64,000 bases of DNA from Couchioplanes caeruleus (GTDB lineage: Bacteria > Actinomycetota > Actinomycetes > Mycobacteriales > Micromonosporaceae). Position numbers and translations under genes: made by a program. The notes under the pieces are model-generated. The model saw nothing but the letters and a program-made list of their open reading frames with translations. It was not told the DNA's origin and ran no database searches. Of the stretch, positions 16,798-24,441 are shown in pieces (position 1 is the stretch's first letter; each line of letters opens with the position of its first letter). The stretch is from positions 5,084,001 to 5,148,000 of the forward strand of contig NZ_RJKL01000001.1 of assembly GCF_003751945.1 (NCBI RefSeq). Reading direction: 5' to 3'.

Positions 16798-17669
16798 TGT
16801 ACAGCCTTGTCAGCGCCCCCGTCCTCGGCTTCGACCTGACCCGCCTCGGTGGCGGGTCGGCCACCGCCGAGGTGCTGTTGCGCGCCCTGCGCCTCAGCGT
16901 CGGGGACCTGCCGATCCTCGCGGAGAGGCTGCCCGACGAGGGAGTTCGAGGCCCGCTCTGGGTGGAGGTGGAGAGCGCCGCGCGCAAGCTGCCGACGCTC
17001 AAGGGCATGAAGGCGGACGACCCGGCCAGCTCGCTGGCTCTGGTCGAGCGGGCGCCGATCGGCTCGGTCGACGCCCTGCTGACGTGCCTGCGTTACGACG
17101 TCATGGCGTGGACCTGGCAGGGCGCCGGCCGCGACGCCACGCAGAGTGAGACGGCCGCCGCGGCGACCGCCCTGCTCTGCGACGCCGCGGTGGCCAGCTA
17201 TCTGCGCGAGGTCCTCGACGAATCGACCCGCCGGATGCTGGGCGCGGGCTGGGTGGCGGCGCTGCGCAAGCTGCCCGCCGGCAAGCCGATCGACCTGGGG
17301 CCGCACCACTACGCGGTGTCGGCCCTGCTCGACCGGCTGCGCTCGATCACGTCGAAGGACCTGGCCCGGCTGACCCAGTCGGCGGAGGACGCGCGCCGCA
17401 ACGCCGGAGGCTGGTCGCCGGCGGTGCACTCGGCGTCGTGGGCGGCGTACCTGTCGGACCGGGTCCGTACGGCCGCGGCCGCGCAGATGCTGCTCGTGCA
17501 GGCGATCGACACGGCCGCCATTCCGCTCGCGGAGCGGGCCGGTGGCGTCTGGAACATGCTCAGCGGTGCGGTCCAGGCGCTCGTCGTCCGGGACCTGCTG
17601 GACACCGCCACGGCGCATCGGCTGCTCGCGCCGGTCGTCGCGGCACTCGGCCCGGCATGGCTCGGATGA
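16797..17669 (+). CDS. Unknown protein in the chemotaxis operon
   Basis: A 290-residue protein I do not recognise. It is predicted to be mostly helical, is rich in Ala and Leu, and has no signal peptide, no clear membrane segment and no receiver, CheC, CheD or CheZ motif. A conserved-looking basic/aromatic stretch (LGPHHYAVSALLDRLRSI) lies near residues 165-182. Its start overlaps the cheW stop by one base and cheB follows 16 bases after its end, so it is a fixed member of the operon. It could be an actinobacterial adaptor or an equivalent of CheD or CheZ. That is guesswork from position alone. Confidence 0.7.
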   Translation: MYSLVSAPVLGFDLTRLGGGSATAEVLLRALRLSVGDLPILAERLPDEGVRGPLWVEVESAARKLPTLKGMKADDPASSLALVERAPIGSVDALLTCLRYDVMAWTWQGAGRDATQSETAAAATALLCDAAVASYLREVLDESTRRMLGAGWVAALRKLPAGKPIDLGPHHYAVSALLDRLRSITSKDLARLTQSAEDARRNAGGWSPAVHSASWAAYLSDRVRTAAAAQMLLVQAIDTAAIPLAERAGGVWNMLSGAVQALVVRDLLDTATAHRLLAPVVAALGPAWLG

Positions 17670-17685
17670 GAGGCGGAGGAGAGCG

Positions 17686-18867
17686 ATGATCAGAGTTCTC
17701 GTCGTCGACGACTCCGTGGTGGTCCGCCGGCTCATCGTGGACTCGCTGACCGGTGCGGCGGGCATCGAGGTGGTCGGCACCGCCGCGAACGGCCTGCTGG
17801 CCCAGGCGAAGATCGACCAGCTCAAGCCGGACGCGATCACGATGGACATCGAGATGCCGCAGATGGACGGCATCGCGGCGGTGCGCGAGCTGCGCAAGCG
17901 GCACCGGCACATCCCGGTGATCATGTTCAGCACGCTGTCCGCGGCCGGGGCCAGCGCCACGCTCGAGGCGCTCGCCGCGGGCGCCACGGACTACGTGACG
18001 AAGCCGAGCAACGTCGGGTCGATCGCCGAGTCCATCGCGGCCGTCCGCGAGCAGCTCGTACCGAAGATCCACGCGCTGGCCGGCCGCCGCCCGGCCGGAC
18101 CGTCCCGGCCGGGAGCGGGCCCGGCGCCGGCCCGGCCCGGCCTCACCCCGCCTCCGGGTCTGCGTCCCGGCGCGCCGGGACGACCCGGCGTGCTCGCCGG
18201 CCGTCCCCCGGGACCGGCGAAGGCCGCACCGGCCCGGCCGGTCCGGCGCGGCCCGCACGCGCGCGTCGACATTCTCGCGATCGGGTCGTCGACCGGCGGC
18301 CCGGACGCGCTGACCAAGGTGTTGCAGGCACTGCCGTCGGACCTGCCGGTGCCGATCGTGGTGACGCAGCACATGCCGCCGGTCTTCACCCGCATGTTCG
18401 CCGAGCGCCTCGACCGCAGCACGCCGCTGCGCGTGGTCGAGGCCGGCGAGGGGATGGAGCTCCTACCCGGCACGGTCTATATCGCTCCCGGCGACAAGCA
18501 CCTGGTGCTGCAACGCCGGAACACCGCGACGCTGACCCAGCTCAGCGGCGCGCCGCCGGAGAACTCGTGCCGTCCGGCGGTCGACGTGATGTTCCGCTCG
18601 GTGGCGGCGCTCTACGGGGCGTCGGCGTACGCGGCGGTGCTCACCGGCATGGGATACGACGGACGAGGTGGTGCGAAGGTGCTGCGTGACGCAGGCGCCG
18701 AAATTCTGGCGCAGGACGAGGCGAGTTCGGTGGTCTGGGGCATGCCCGGCGCCGTGGTCGGCGCGGGATTGGCCGACGACGTGTCGCCGCTGGACAAGAT
18801 CGCTTCGGCTTTGATCCAGCGGGTTCAGGTGGGCCGCGCGCCTCGAGCGACGGCGGTGACCCGATGA
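17686..18867 (+). CDS. cheB: Chemotaxis methylesterase/deamidase CheB
   Basis: A 393-residue CheB that removes methyl groups from chemoreceptor glutamates when phosphorylated. The receiver domain (1-125) has VVDDSVVVR and the acceptor Asp in AITMDIEMPQMDG. A long Pro/Gly/Arg linker (about 128-185) is unusually extended. The catalytic domain shows the Ser in IGSSTGGPDAL, the His in TQHMPP and the Asp in LTGMGYDGRGG. The start ATG at 17686 follows GGAGGAGAG. Its end overlaps cheR (ATGA). Confidence 0.95.
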   Translation: MIRVLVVDDSVVVRRLIVDSLTGAAGIEVVGTAANGLLAQAKIDQLKPDAITMDIEMPQMDGIAAVRELRKRHRHIPVIMFSTLSAAGASATLEALAAGATDYVTKPSNVGSIAESIAAVREQLVPKIHALAGRRPAGPSRPGAGPAPARPGLTPPPGLRPGAPGRPGVLAGRPPGPAKAAPARPVRRGPHARVDILAIGSSTGGPDALTKVLQALPSDLPVPIVVTQHMPPVFTRMFAERLDRSTPLRVVEAGEGMELLPGTVYIAPGDKHLVLQRRNTATLTQLSGAPPENSCRPAVDVMFRSVAALYGASAYAAVLTGMGYDGRGGAKVLRDAGAEILAQDEASSVVWGMPGAVVGAGLADDVSPLDKIASALIQRVQVGRAPRATAVTR

Positions 18868-19709
18868 CCCTCTCTCAGGCCGACTTCGCCTTCGTCTCGA
18901 CGCTGGTCCGGCGGGAGGCGGCGATCGTGCTGGCGCCCGGCAAGGAGTACCTGGTGGAGGCCCGGCTGATACCGGTGGCCCGGCAGGTCGGTGCGGCCAG
19001 CGTCAGCGAGTTCCTGGCCAACCTCCAGCGCAAACCCAACCCGGCCGACCAGCGCCGGATCATCGACGCGCTGACCACGAACGAGACGTCGTGGTTCCGC
19101 GACCGGGAGCCCTTCACGGCGATGACCGACGTCGTGCTCCCCGAGCTCGTCAAGAGCCGCGGTTCGACCCGCAAGCTGCGGCTCTGGTCCGCGGCGAGCT
19201 CGAGCGGGCAGGAGGCGTACAGCCTGGCGATCACCCTGCAGGAATCGCTGCCCGCCGGCTGGGGATACGAGATCATGGGTAGTGACATCTCGACCGAGAT
19301 GGTCAAGCGGGCCGAGGCCGCCGAGTACAGCCAGGTGGAGGTCAACCGGGGCCTGCCGGCCACTCAGCTTGTGCAGTACTTCGAACGGGCAGGCGCGCAC
19401 TGGCGGATCGCGCCGCACCTGCGGCGCAACGTCACCTTCAAGCACATGAACCTGACGGCGCCGCTGCCCAACATTCCTCCATTCGACGTGATCTTCCTGC
19501 GGAACGTGCTGATCTACTTCGACGTCGCGACGAAGAAGTCGGTGCTGCGCAACGTCGCCCGACTGCTGCGGCCGGACGGCTGGCTCTTCCTCGGTGCGGC
19601 GGAAACGACCATCGGGATCGACGACAACTACGAACGGGTGGCGGCCGGCCGGACCTCTGCCTACCGAGTGCGAAGCGCGGTGCCTGCGGGCGCCGCAAGG
19701 AAGGGGTGA
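18864..19709 (+). CDS. cheR: Chemoreceptor methyltransferase CheR
   Basis: A 281-residue SAM-dependent methyltransferase that methylates receptor glutamates, opposing CheB. The N-terminal helical domain carries TTNETSWFRD (about residue 72). The SAM-binding domain has LWSAASSSGQEAYSLA (about 108), where GCSTGEE is the commoner form, then SDISTEMV and the late FDVIFLRNVLIYFD block. Length is normal. The start overlaps the cheB stop by 4 bases. Confidence 0.95.
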   Translation: MTLSQADFAFVSTLVRREAAIVLAPGKEYLVEARLIPVARQVGAASVSEFLANLQRKPNPADQRRIIDALTTNETSWFRDREPFTAMTDVVLPELVKSRGSTRKLRLWSAASSSGQEAYSLAITLQESLPAGWGYEIMGSDISTEMVKRAEAAEYSQVEVNRGLPATQLVQYFERAGAHWRIAPHLRRNVTFKHMNLTAPLPNIPPFDVIFLRNVLIYFDVATKKSVLRNVARLLRPDGWLFLGAAETTIGIDDNYERVAAGRTSAYRVRSAVPAGAARKG

Positions 19710-19715
19710 GCTGCG

Positions 19716-20102
19716 GTGCGCGCCATGGTGATCGACGACTCGCGGGCGATGCGGATGATTCTCAAGCGCATCGTCGCGAAACTGAACTTCGAGGCGATCG
19801 AGGCGGGTGACGGCCAGGAGGCTCTGGACCTGCTCTCCACGATGACCGAGGTGCCGGAACTGGCCCTCATCGACTGGAACATGCCCAACATGAACGGGCT
19901 CGAGTTCGTGACCAAGGTCCGCGCGGAGCCACGCCTGCGCGAGATGACGCTGGTCATGGTCACGACCGAGAGCGAACAGAGCCAGATCGTCCGGGCGCTC
20001 GCCGCGGGCGCACACGAATACGTGATCAAGCCCTTCACCGAGGGCGCGATGATCGAAAAGTTGGCCCTGCTGGGCCTGGTACCGACCGGAGCGAACTCAT
20101 GA
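19716..20102 (+). CDS. cheY: CheY-type response regulator (first copy)
   Basis: A 128-residue stand-alone receiver. It has VIDDSRAMR, the acceptor Asp in ALIDWNMPNMNG, the Thr in VMVTTESE and the Lys in VIKPFTEG. The DWNMPNMNGLE segment is very close to enteric CheY, so this is the better candidate for the flagellar motor signal. The GTG start lies 6 bases after cheR with AGGGGTGAGCTGC upstream. Its end overlaps the CheX-like gene (ATGA). Confidence 0.92.
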   Translation: MRAMVIDDSRAMRMILKRIVAKLNFEAIEAGDGQEALDLLSTMTEVPELALIDWNMPNMNGLEFVTKVRAEPRLREMTLVMVTTESEQSQIVRALAAGAHEYVIKPFTEGAMIEKLALLGLVPTGANS

Positions 20103-20581
20103 GCGTCGAAACCGTGGTGAGCGAGGACGATCTCGCCGAGATGGTGGAACAGGTCTGGGTGTCGTACCTGGATCCCGAGGGCATCAATCCGCTGGTGGTG
20201 ACGGGCGACAAGGAGCAGACGACCGAGGTGCACTCGACGGTGTCGATCACCGGCAGCTGGCACGGTCACCTGGTCTACGCCTGCTCCCTGCAGGCCGCGA
20301 GGAAGTCCGCCGCGGCGTTCCTGGCGATGGAGATGGACGAGGTCGGACAGGAGGACATCTCCGACGTCCTCGGCGAGCTGGCGAACATCGTCGGCGGCAA
20401 CGTCAAGGCGATGCTGCCGGCGGGCTGCTTCCTGTCGCTGCCGACCGTCGTACTGGCGCCCGCAACCGCGTCGTACTACCCGGCGGCCGAGCACCTCAGC
20501 GGCCTGTACGGGATCTGGGACGGTGAACCGATCTCCATCACGATGTATCAGAGCATCAAGCAGCAGGAGGGGTCGGCATGA
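20099..20581 (+). CDS. cheX: CheX-like chemotaxis phosphatase
   Basis: A 160-residue protein of the CheC/CheX/FliY phosphatase superfamily, which dephosphorylates CheY-P. The signature helix LGELANIVGGNVKAML (about residues 97-112) contains the E-x-x-N pair that does the chemistry in CheX. There is only one such helix, as in CheX rather than CheC. It sits between the two cheY genes with 4-base overlaps on both sides, which strongly supports a role in resetting CheY-P. Confidence 0.82.
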   Translation: MSVETVVSEDDLAEMVEQVWVSYLDPEGINPLVVTGDKEQTTEVHSTVSITGSWHGHLVYACSLQAARKSAAAFLAMEMDEVGQEDISDVLGELANIVGGNVKAMLPAGCFLSLPTVVLAPATASYYPAAEHLSGLYGIWDGEPISITMYQSIKQQEGSA

Positions 20582-20940
20582 AGATCCTCATTGCGGACGA
20601 CAGCAGGGTCATGCGCCAGATCGTGACCCGCACCCTGCGCCAGGCCGGCTTCGACGGCCACGAGCTCGTGGAGGCCTCGGACGGCGCCCAGGCCGCGGCG
20701 ATGGCCGACTCGGAGAAGCCCGACCTCATCATCTCGGACTGGAACATGCCCGAGATGACCGGCATCGACGTGCTGCGCAAGCTGCGGGCGGCGGGTAACA
20801 ACGTCAAGTTCGGCTTCGTGACCTCCGAGTGCACCGACGAGATGAAGAGCGCGGCGGAGAGTGCCGGATCAGCCTTCTTCATCGTGAAGCCCTTCACTGC
20901 TGAGCAATTCGATGAGGTCTTCTCTCCTATTTTGGGATGA
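20578..20940 (+). CDS. CheY-type response regulator (second copy)
   Basis: A 120-residue stand-alone receiver with IADDSRVMR, the acceptor Asp in LIISDWNMPEMTG, the Thr in GFVTSECT and the Lys in IVKPFTAE. It is clearly paralogous to the receiver at 19716 but diverged. It might act as a phosphate sink, as in two-CheY systems of alphaproteobacteria, or signal to a different target. The start overlaps the CheX-like stop (ATGA). Confidence 0.9.
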   Translation: MKILIADDSRVMRQIVTRTLRQAGFDGHELVEASDGAQAAAMADSEKPDLIISDWNMPEMTGIDVLRKLRAAGNNVKFGFVTSECTDEMKSAAESAGSAFFIVKPFTAEQFDEVFSPILG

Positions 20941-20947
20941 TATAGCC

Positions 20948-21433
20948 ATGTCTGACACCTCGGTTATCCCCGCTTCGCTCGCCGTCCGCAACCTCTTCGA
21001 AGACCTCCTCGGCCGGGACGTCAACGTCGCTTCCGGCGACCCCATGACCGCCGATGATCTGCCCACCGGCACGATTGCCATCTATACCGATCCGTCGCAG
21101 CAGCTCTGCGCGGTCTGCGGCATGACGCTCAGTCTGGCGGCCAACGCGGGGGCCGCACTCGGCCTGCTCCCGGTCGGTGCCGCCGAGGACAGCATCGAGG
21201 AGAAGCAGCTCTTTCCGAACCTCGCCGAGAATGTCTTCGAGCTCTTCAACATCTTCACCAGCCTGCTCAACCGCGAGGGCGCGCCGCACGTGAAGCTCTA
21301 TCAGGTCATCTACCCCGGCCAGAACCTGCCCAACGACGCGCGGGCGCAGTTGCTGGCGCTGGGCAAGCGGCTGGACCTGCTGATCGAGGTGTCGCGGTAC
21401 GGCAAGGGCAAATTCTCGTTGTCGATGGTCTGA
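20948..21433 (+). CDS. Last gene of the chemotaxis operon, possibly a divergent CheC/CheX-like protein
   Basis: A 161-residue protein without a clear family match. A helix NLAENVFELFNIFTSLLN (about residues 93-110) contains E-x-x-N spacing like the CheC/CheX active helix. The mixed alpha/beta pattern and length also fit that fold, but the similarity is thin. The start chosen is the ATG at 20948, 7 bases after the preceding stop; an in-frame start at 20912 would overlap the receiver gene. A long hairpin follows directly, so it ends the operon. Confidence 0.7.
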   Translation: MSDTSVIPASLAVRNLFEDLLGRDVNVASGDPMTADDLPTGTIAIYTDPSQQLCAVCGMTLSLAANAGAALGLLPVGAAEDSIEEKQLFPNLAENVFELFNIFTSLLNREGAPHVKLYQVIYPGQNLPNDARAQLLALGKRLDLLIEVSRYGKGKFSLSMV

Positions 21434-21438
21434 CGGGC

Positions 21439-21492
21439 ACGGCGTGTAGCGGCGGACCGGGGTTTGTTCCCCGGTCCGCCGCTACACGCCGT
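21439..21492. terminator. Perfect 24-bp bidirectional terminator hairpin
   Basis: The stem 21439-21462 pairs without mismatch with 21469-21492 around a TTTGTT loop. It lies 5 bases after the last chemotaxis gene and 6 bases before the end of the convergent sulfotransferase gene, so it can stop transcription from both sides. Confidence 0.88.
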
Positions 21493-21498
21493 CGAACG

Positions 21499-22548
21499 TC
21501 AGGACTGGGCGACGTCCACCCGGCGATCCGCCTGCGCCACGGGCGAGGTGGCCTGACGGTGCAGGGTCGCGGCCGGAAGGTGGGCCAGGTCGTGGTCGCG
21601 ACGCAGGCGGCTGGCCGCCCGGCTCAGCCCGCGGCGGGCCGGGACGAGCCGCTGCGGCGCCGCCGTCCAGCCGTAGCGCAGCAGCTCGGCGGCGGCCGGG
21701 CGGACCGCGCCCGTCACCTCGTAGCCGTGGGCCACCAGGCGGCTGCCCAGCGCCGCCTCGCAGAGCGCGATCTCCTCCGCCGTCAGCCGGCTCTGCCAGC
21801 TCTGCACCCGCTGGGTGGTCACCGGTGAGTGCGTCCGCGCGTGCCAGGTCTTGAACGAGGGCACGGCGACATCGGCCACCGCGGACGGTTCCGCCATGGC
21901 CGGGTGGTAGTCCTCCCCGAGGTACGCGCACAGCTCGCCGAGCCGCCCCTGCGGGTCGGCGACGAGGTCCTCGTAGCGCAGCTCGTACCACTGCGAGGGG
22001 CCGAGCCGGCGCGCGGCACGCCGGGCGTCGTCCACGGCGCGGGCCCAGGCGGCCACCGTCGCGTAGATGTCCTTGCGGTGCCAGGACATCTCCTTGAGCG
22101 ACGCCACGCAGTCCCGGCCGTCGCGGACGATGTTGACGAACTGGGCGTCCGGGAAGAGCCGCAGCAGGATGTCGACGTTGTGCAGGTACGCCGGCCGCTT
22201 GTCGCCCCACCGCGGCTTGCCGAAGCGGGCCGCGTACCGCTGGAAGATCGTGCCCAGCGCCGAGCCGAGCGTGCCCTGGCCGGCGGTGATGAGCTCGACG
22301 GTCTCCTCGGCGTCGAGGCCGAGGTCGCAGAAGCGGGTCTCGCGCCGGTCGACGATGCGCCGGGCGAGCGCGCGCCGGTTCTCCGCCACCCGCAGGTCGC
22401 CGAACTCCCGGCGCTCGCGGTATGCGGCTAGCACGAACCGGGTCTCGGGCGGAATCGCGATCCGTGGATGGGCGTGCAGCATGAGCTGCAGCATCGTCGT
22501 GCCCGAACGCGGGCAACCGACGACGATGATCGGCCGGTCAGTCGGCAC
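21499..22548 (-). CDS. Sulfotransferase family protein
   Basis: A 349-residue PAPS-dependent sulfotransferase-type protein. The 5'-phosphosulfate loop GCPRSGTTMLQ is at residues 11-21 and the 3'-phosphate site NIVRDGRDCVASL near 138-150. WGDKRP near 111 and the YEDL motif near 195 are typical of the bacterial Sulfotransfer_3 group. The acceptor is unknown. The start is GTG at 22548 behind GGAGGTGCAC. A good housekeeping-type promoter precedes it, so it is independent of the flagellar genes beside it. Confidence 0.85.
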   Translation of the reverse strand: MPTDRPIIVVGCPRSGTTMLQLMLHAHPRIAIPPETRFVLAAYRERREFGDLRVAENRRALARRIVDRRETRFCDLGLDAEETVELITAGQGTLGSALGTIFQRYAARFGKPRWGDKRPAYLHNVDILLRLFPDAQFVNIVRDGRDCVASLKEMSWHRKDIYATVAAWARAVDDARRAARRLGPSQWYELRYEDLVADPQGRLGELCAYLGEDYHPAMAEPSAVADVAVPSFKTWHARTHSPVTTQRVQSWQSRLTAEEIALCEAALGSRLVAHGYEVTGAVRPAAAELLRYGWTAAPQRLVPARRGLSRAASRLRRDHDLAHLPAATLHRQATSPVAQADRRVDVAQS

Positions 22549-22583
22549 CGTGCACCTCCGGTGGGCAGTCGCTCACCAGAGGT

Positions 22584-22612
22584 AACATACGGCCAAAACG
22601 GGCGATTGTTAA
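22584..22612 (-). promoter_or_regulatory. Sigma-70-type promoter for the sulfotransferase gene
   Basis: On the minus strand TTAACA (22612-22607), 17 bases, then TATGTT (22589-22584), about 36 bases before the start codon. Both boxes are close to consensus and stand out in a GC-rich setting. Confidence 0.55.
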
Positions 22613-22635
22613 CGAACTGCCAGGCGTGTCGCGCC

Positions 22636-22881
22636 TCAGGTTTCGGGACGCGGCTCAGGCGTCCCGGCATCCGGGGTGGGCGTGACCCGGGTGCCCGGCT
22701 CCTCCTTCCGGCCGTATCCCGCCGTGACGAAGCGCAGACCGGCGAGCAGTATCGCGGCGATCGGCACGGCGATGAGGAACCGGATCAGCACCTCGGTCAC
22801 GTCGATCTCGTCGAGCACATAGCGATACAGCGCCGGCGCGCTCATCAGCAGCGCGAACAGCAGGACGGAGGGCCGGATCAC
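22636..22881 (-). CDS. Small two-helix membrane protein behind the flhF-like gene
   Basis: An 81-residue protein with two hydrophobic helices (about residues 5-23 and 34-53) and a charged Pro/Thr-rich tail. It starts 3 bases after the FlhF-like gene and is the last gene of the fliM-flhA transcription unit. Two helices and the missing fliQ in this cluster invite comparison with FliQ, but the conserved FliQ loop is absent, so I do not call it FliQ. Function unknown. Confidence 0.6.
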   Translation of the reverse strand: MIRPSVLLFALLMSAPALYRYVLDEIDVTEVLIRFLIAVPIAAILLAGLRFVTAGYGRKEEPGTRVTPTPDAGTPEPRPET

Positions 22882-22884
22882 GGC

Positions 22885-24441
22885 TCACCCCCGGCGGGCG
22901 GGCCGGCGGGGCAGGGCGGCCATCGGGACCACGTCGGCGGCGATCCGGGCGCAGAGCAACGCCGCCCACGAGTGCGGGGTGGCGGGCTTGCCGTCCAGCG
23001 AGACGATCGGCACGTCGAGGCCGAGCACGGTGGCCGGGTCGGAGGTGATGTCCACGTTGTGCACCACCAGCGCCTCCACGTCGCCGAGCGCCCGCAGGTG
23101 CCGGGCGGTGTCCGCGGTCTTGCGGGTGGCGTCGACGACCGCCCAGACCGCGGTCGCCTTGAGCGCCTCGCACATGTCGTTGACCCAGATCGGGTCCGTA
23201 CGCCCGACCACCGCGTCGACCACCACGATCCAGGCGTGATCGGCGTTGTGCAGCTTCTCGGCCTTGGTCACCGCGGCGGCCGGGTCGCCCAGGATCCGCG
23301 ACGAGTGCATGCCGGTGCCCGCGGCCGACGGGCCGCCCAGCATCAGGTGCGCCTGGTCGAGACCGGCCTGCTCGCAGAGCTTGCGGCCCATCGGCACGGC
23401 GTGGTCGAGGTCGCCGGCGAGGACCAGGATCTCGCCCGGCGCGTCCGGCACGGCCGGTGCGGACGGGCGCGCGGCCAGGACGCCGAGCACGCCCGCGTAC
23501 GTGTCCCCGCCGGTGATCTCCGCGGCCATCTCCTCGGGCATGCCGACCCGCATCAGGTTCTGCTGCACGGTGTCGAAGTGCTGCGGCCGGACGGGCGTGG
23601 GCATCGCCGTGGTCACGTGTGCCGTCGTCGCCGGGACCGAGGAGGTGGGCCCGAGACCCAGCCCGCCGAGCGACTCCGCCAGGGAGACCGGTGCGGGCGC
23701 GGGGGAGGTCGGCGCCAGGCCGTACGCGGCGGCCGGCGTGCGGGGCGGCGCCGGATTCTGCGCGGCCAGGTTGGCCGCCGGGCTCGGCGTGAAGGGCGGG
23801 TGGTCGTTCACTCCGAGCCCACCCATCAGCTCCGCGAGCGACGGTACGGTCGGCAGCGGCTTCACCCCCGCGTTCGCGCCGCCGTTCACCGGGGAGCCGG
23901 TCGCCTGCGCGGGACGGAACGGCCGTACCGCGGGGCTCTCCGGTTGCTCCGGCTCCGCTTCCCGGGGCGGGATCGACGGCCGGTTGTACGCCTCCGCCTT
24001 GTCCAGGTTCGCCATCAGCTCGGCGAAGGCGGAGCCCGGGTCGGACAGGCCCCGGTTCGGCGGAGCATCGAGCCCCGGGCCGCGACCGCCCACCACCGCG
24101 TCGACGTCGCCGAAGCCGGCGTCCCGTCCCGCGGTGCGGTCGCCGGGCGGGCCACCGGGCGCGATCCGGTCCCGTGACTCGGCTCGGGCCAGCAGTTGCT
24201 CCAGCGTCTGCGGACCCTCGTCGGAAGCTGCCGGCGCCCGCCGCGGCGGGGCGTCGGTGCGCTCGCCGGGGTCGGGGACCTCGACGGACAGCTCGTAGTG
24301 TTGCTTGGCGAAGAACCCGCCGAAGCCCCCGGTCCGGACCTTGTCCGCCGAGATGATCCGCACCGAGGAGCCGTACTCGTCGCGCACCTGCGCCAGCAAC
24401 GGCTCGATGGCCGGACCCTCAAGCAGCACCCGCGTAGGCAC
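22885..24441 (-). CDS. flhF: FlhF-like protein with a degenerate GTPase domain
   Basis: A 518-residue protein directly behind flhA, the usual place of flhF. The first 55 residues match the FlhF N-terminus (VRDEYGSSVRIISADKVRTG, then GGFFAKQHYELSVEV). A long Pro/Ala-rich middle (about 60-330) is probably disordered. The last 180 residues keep the FlhF strand-helix order, but the P-loop is gone: where GxTGxGKTT should be stands AGDLDHAVPMGRKL, and the DTAG region reads VVDAVVG. GTP binding is therefore unlikely. FlhF normally positions polar flagella, so this may be a scaffold remnant. The start GTG at 24441 overlaps flhA by 23 bases. Confidence 0.72.
   Translation of the reverse strand: MPTRVLLEGPAIEPLLAQVRDEYGSSVRIISADKVRTGGFGGFFAKQHYELSVEVPDPGERTDAPPRRAPAASDEGPQTLEQLLARAESRDRIAPGGPPGDRTAGRDAGFGDVDAVVGGRGPGLDAPPNRGLSDPGSAFAELMANLDKAEAYNRPSIPPREAEPEQPESPAVRPFRPAQATGSPVNGGANAGVKPLPTVPSLAELMGGLGVNDHPPFTPSPAANLAAQNPAPPRTPAAAYGLAPTSPAPAPVSLAESLGGLGLGPTSSVPATTAHVTTAMPTPVRPQHFDTVQQNLMRVGMPEEMAAEITGGDTYAGVLGVLAARPSAPAVPDAPGEILVLAGDLDHAVPMGRKLCEQAGLDQAHLMLGGPSAAGTGMHSSRILGDPAAAVTKAEKLHNADHAWIVVVDAVVGRTDPIWVNDMCEALKATAVWAVVDATRKTADTARHLRALGDVEALVVHNVDITSDPATVLGLDVPIVSLDGKPATPHSWAALLCARIAADVVPMAALPRRPARRG

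Noticed and set aside
21439..21492. Insertion-sequence end or attachment site
   Set aside because: The perfect 24-bp palindrome lies exactly between two convergent stops with a 6-base loop, which a terminator explains. There is no transposase, integrase or target duplication nearby.
22636..22881. Small two-helix membrane protein as the missing FliQ
   Set aside because: Size and helix number fit, but the conserved FliQ loop between the helices is absent and it lies after flhF. Kept only as a weak candidate.
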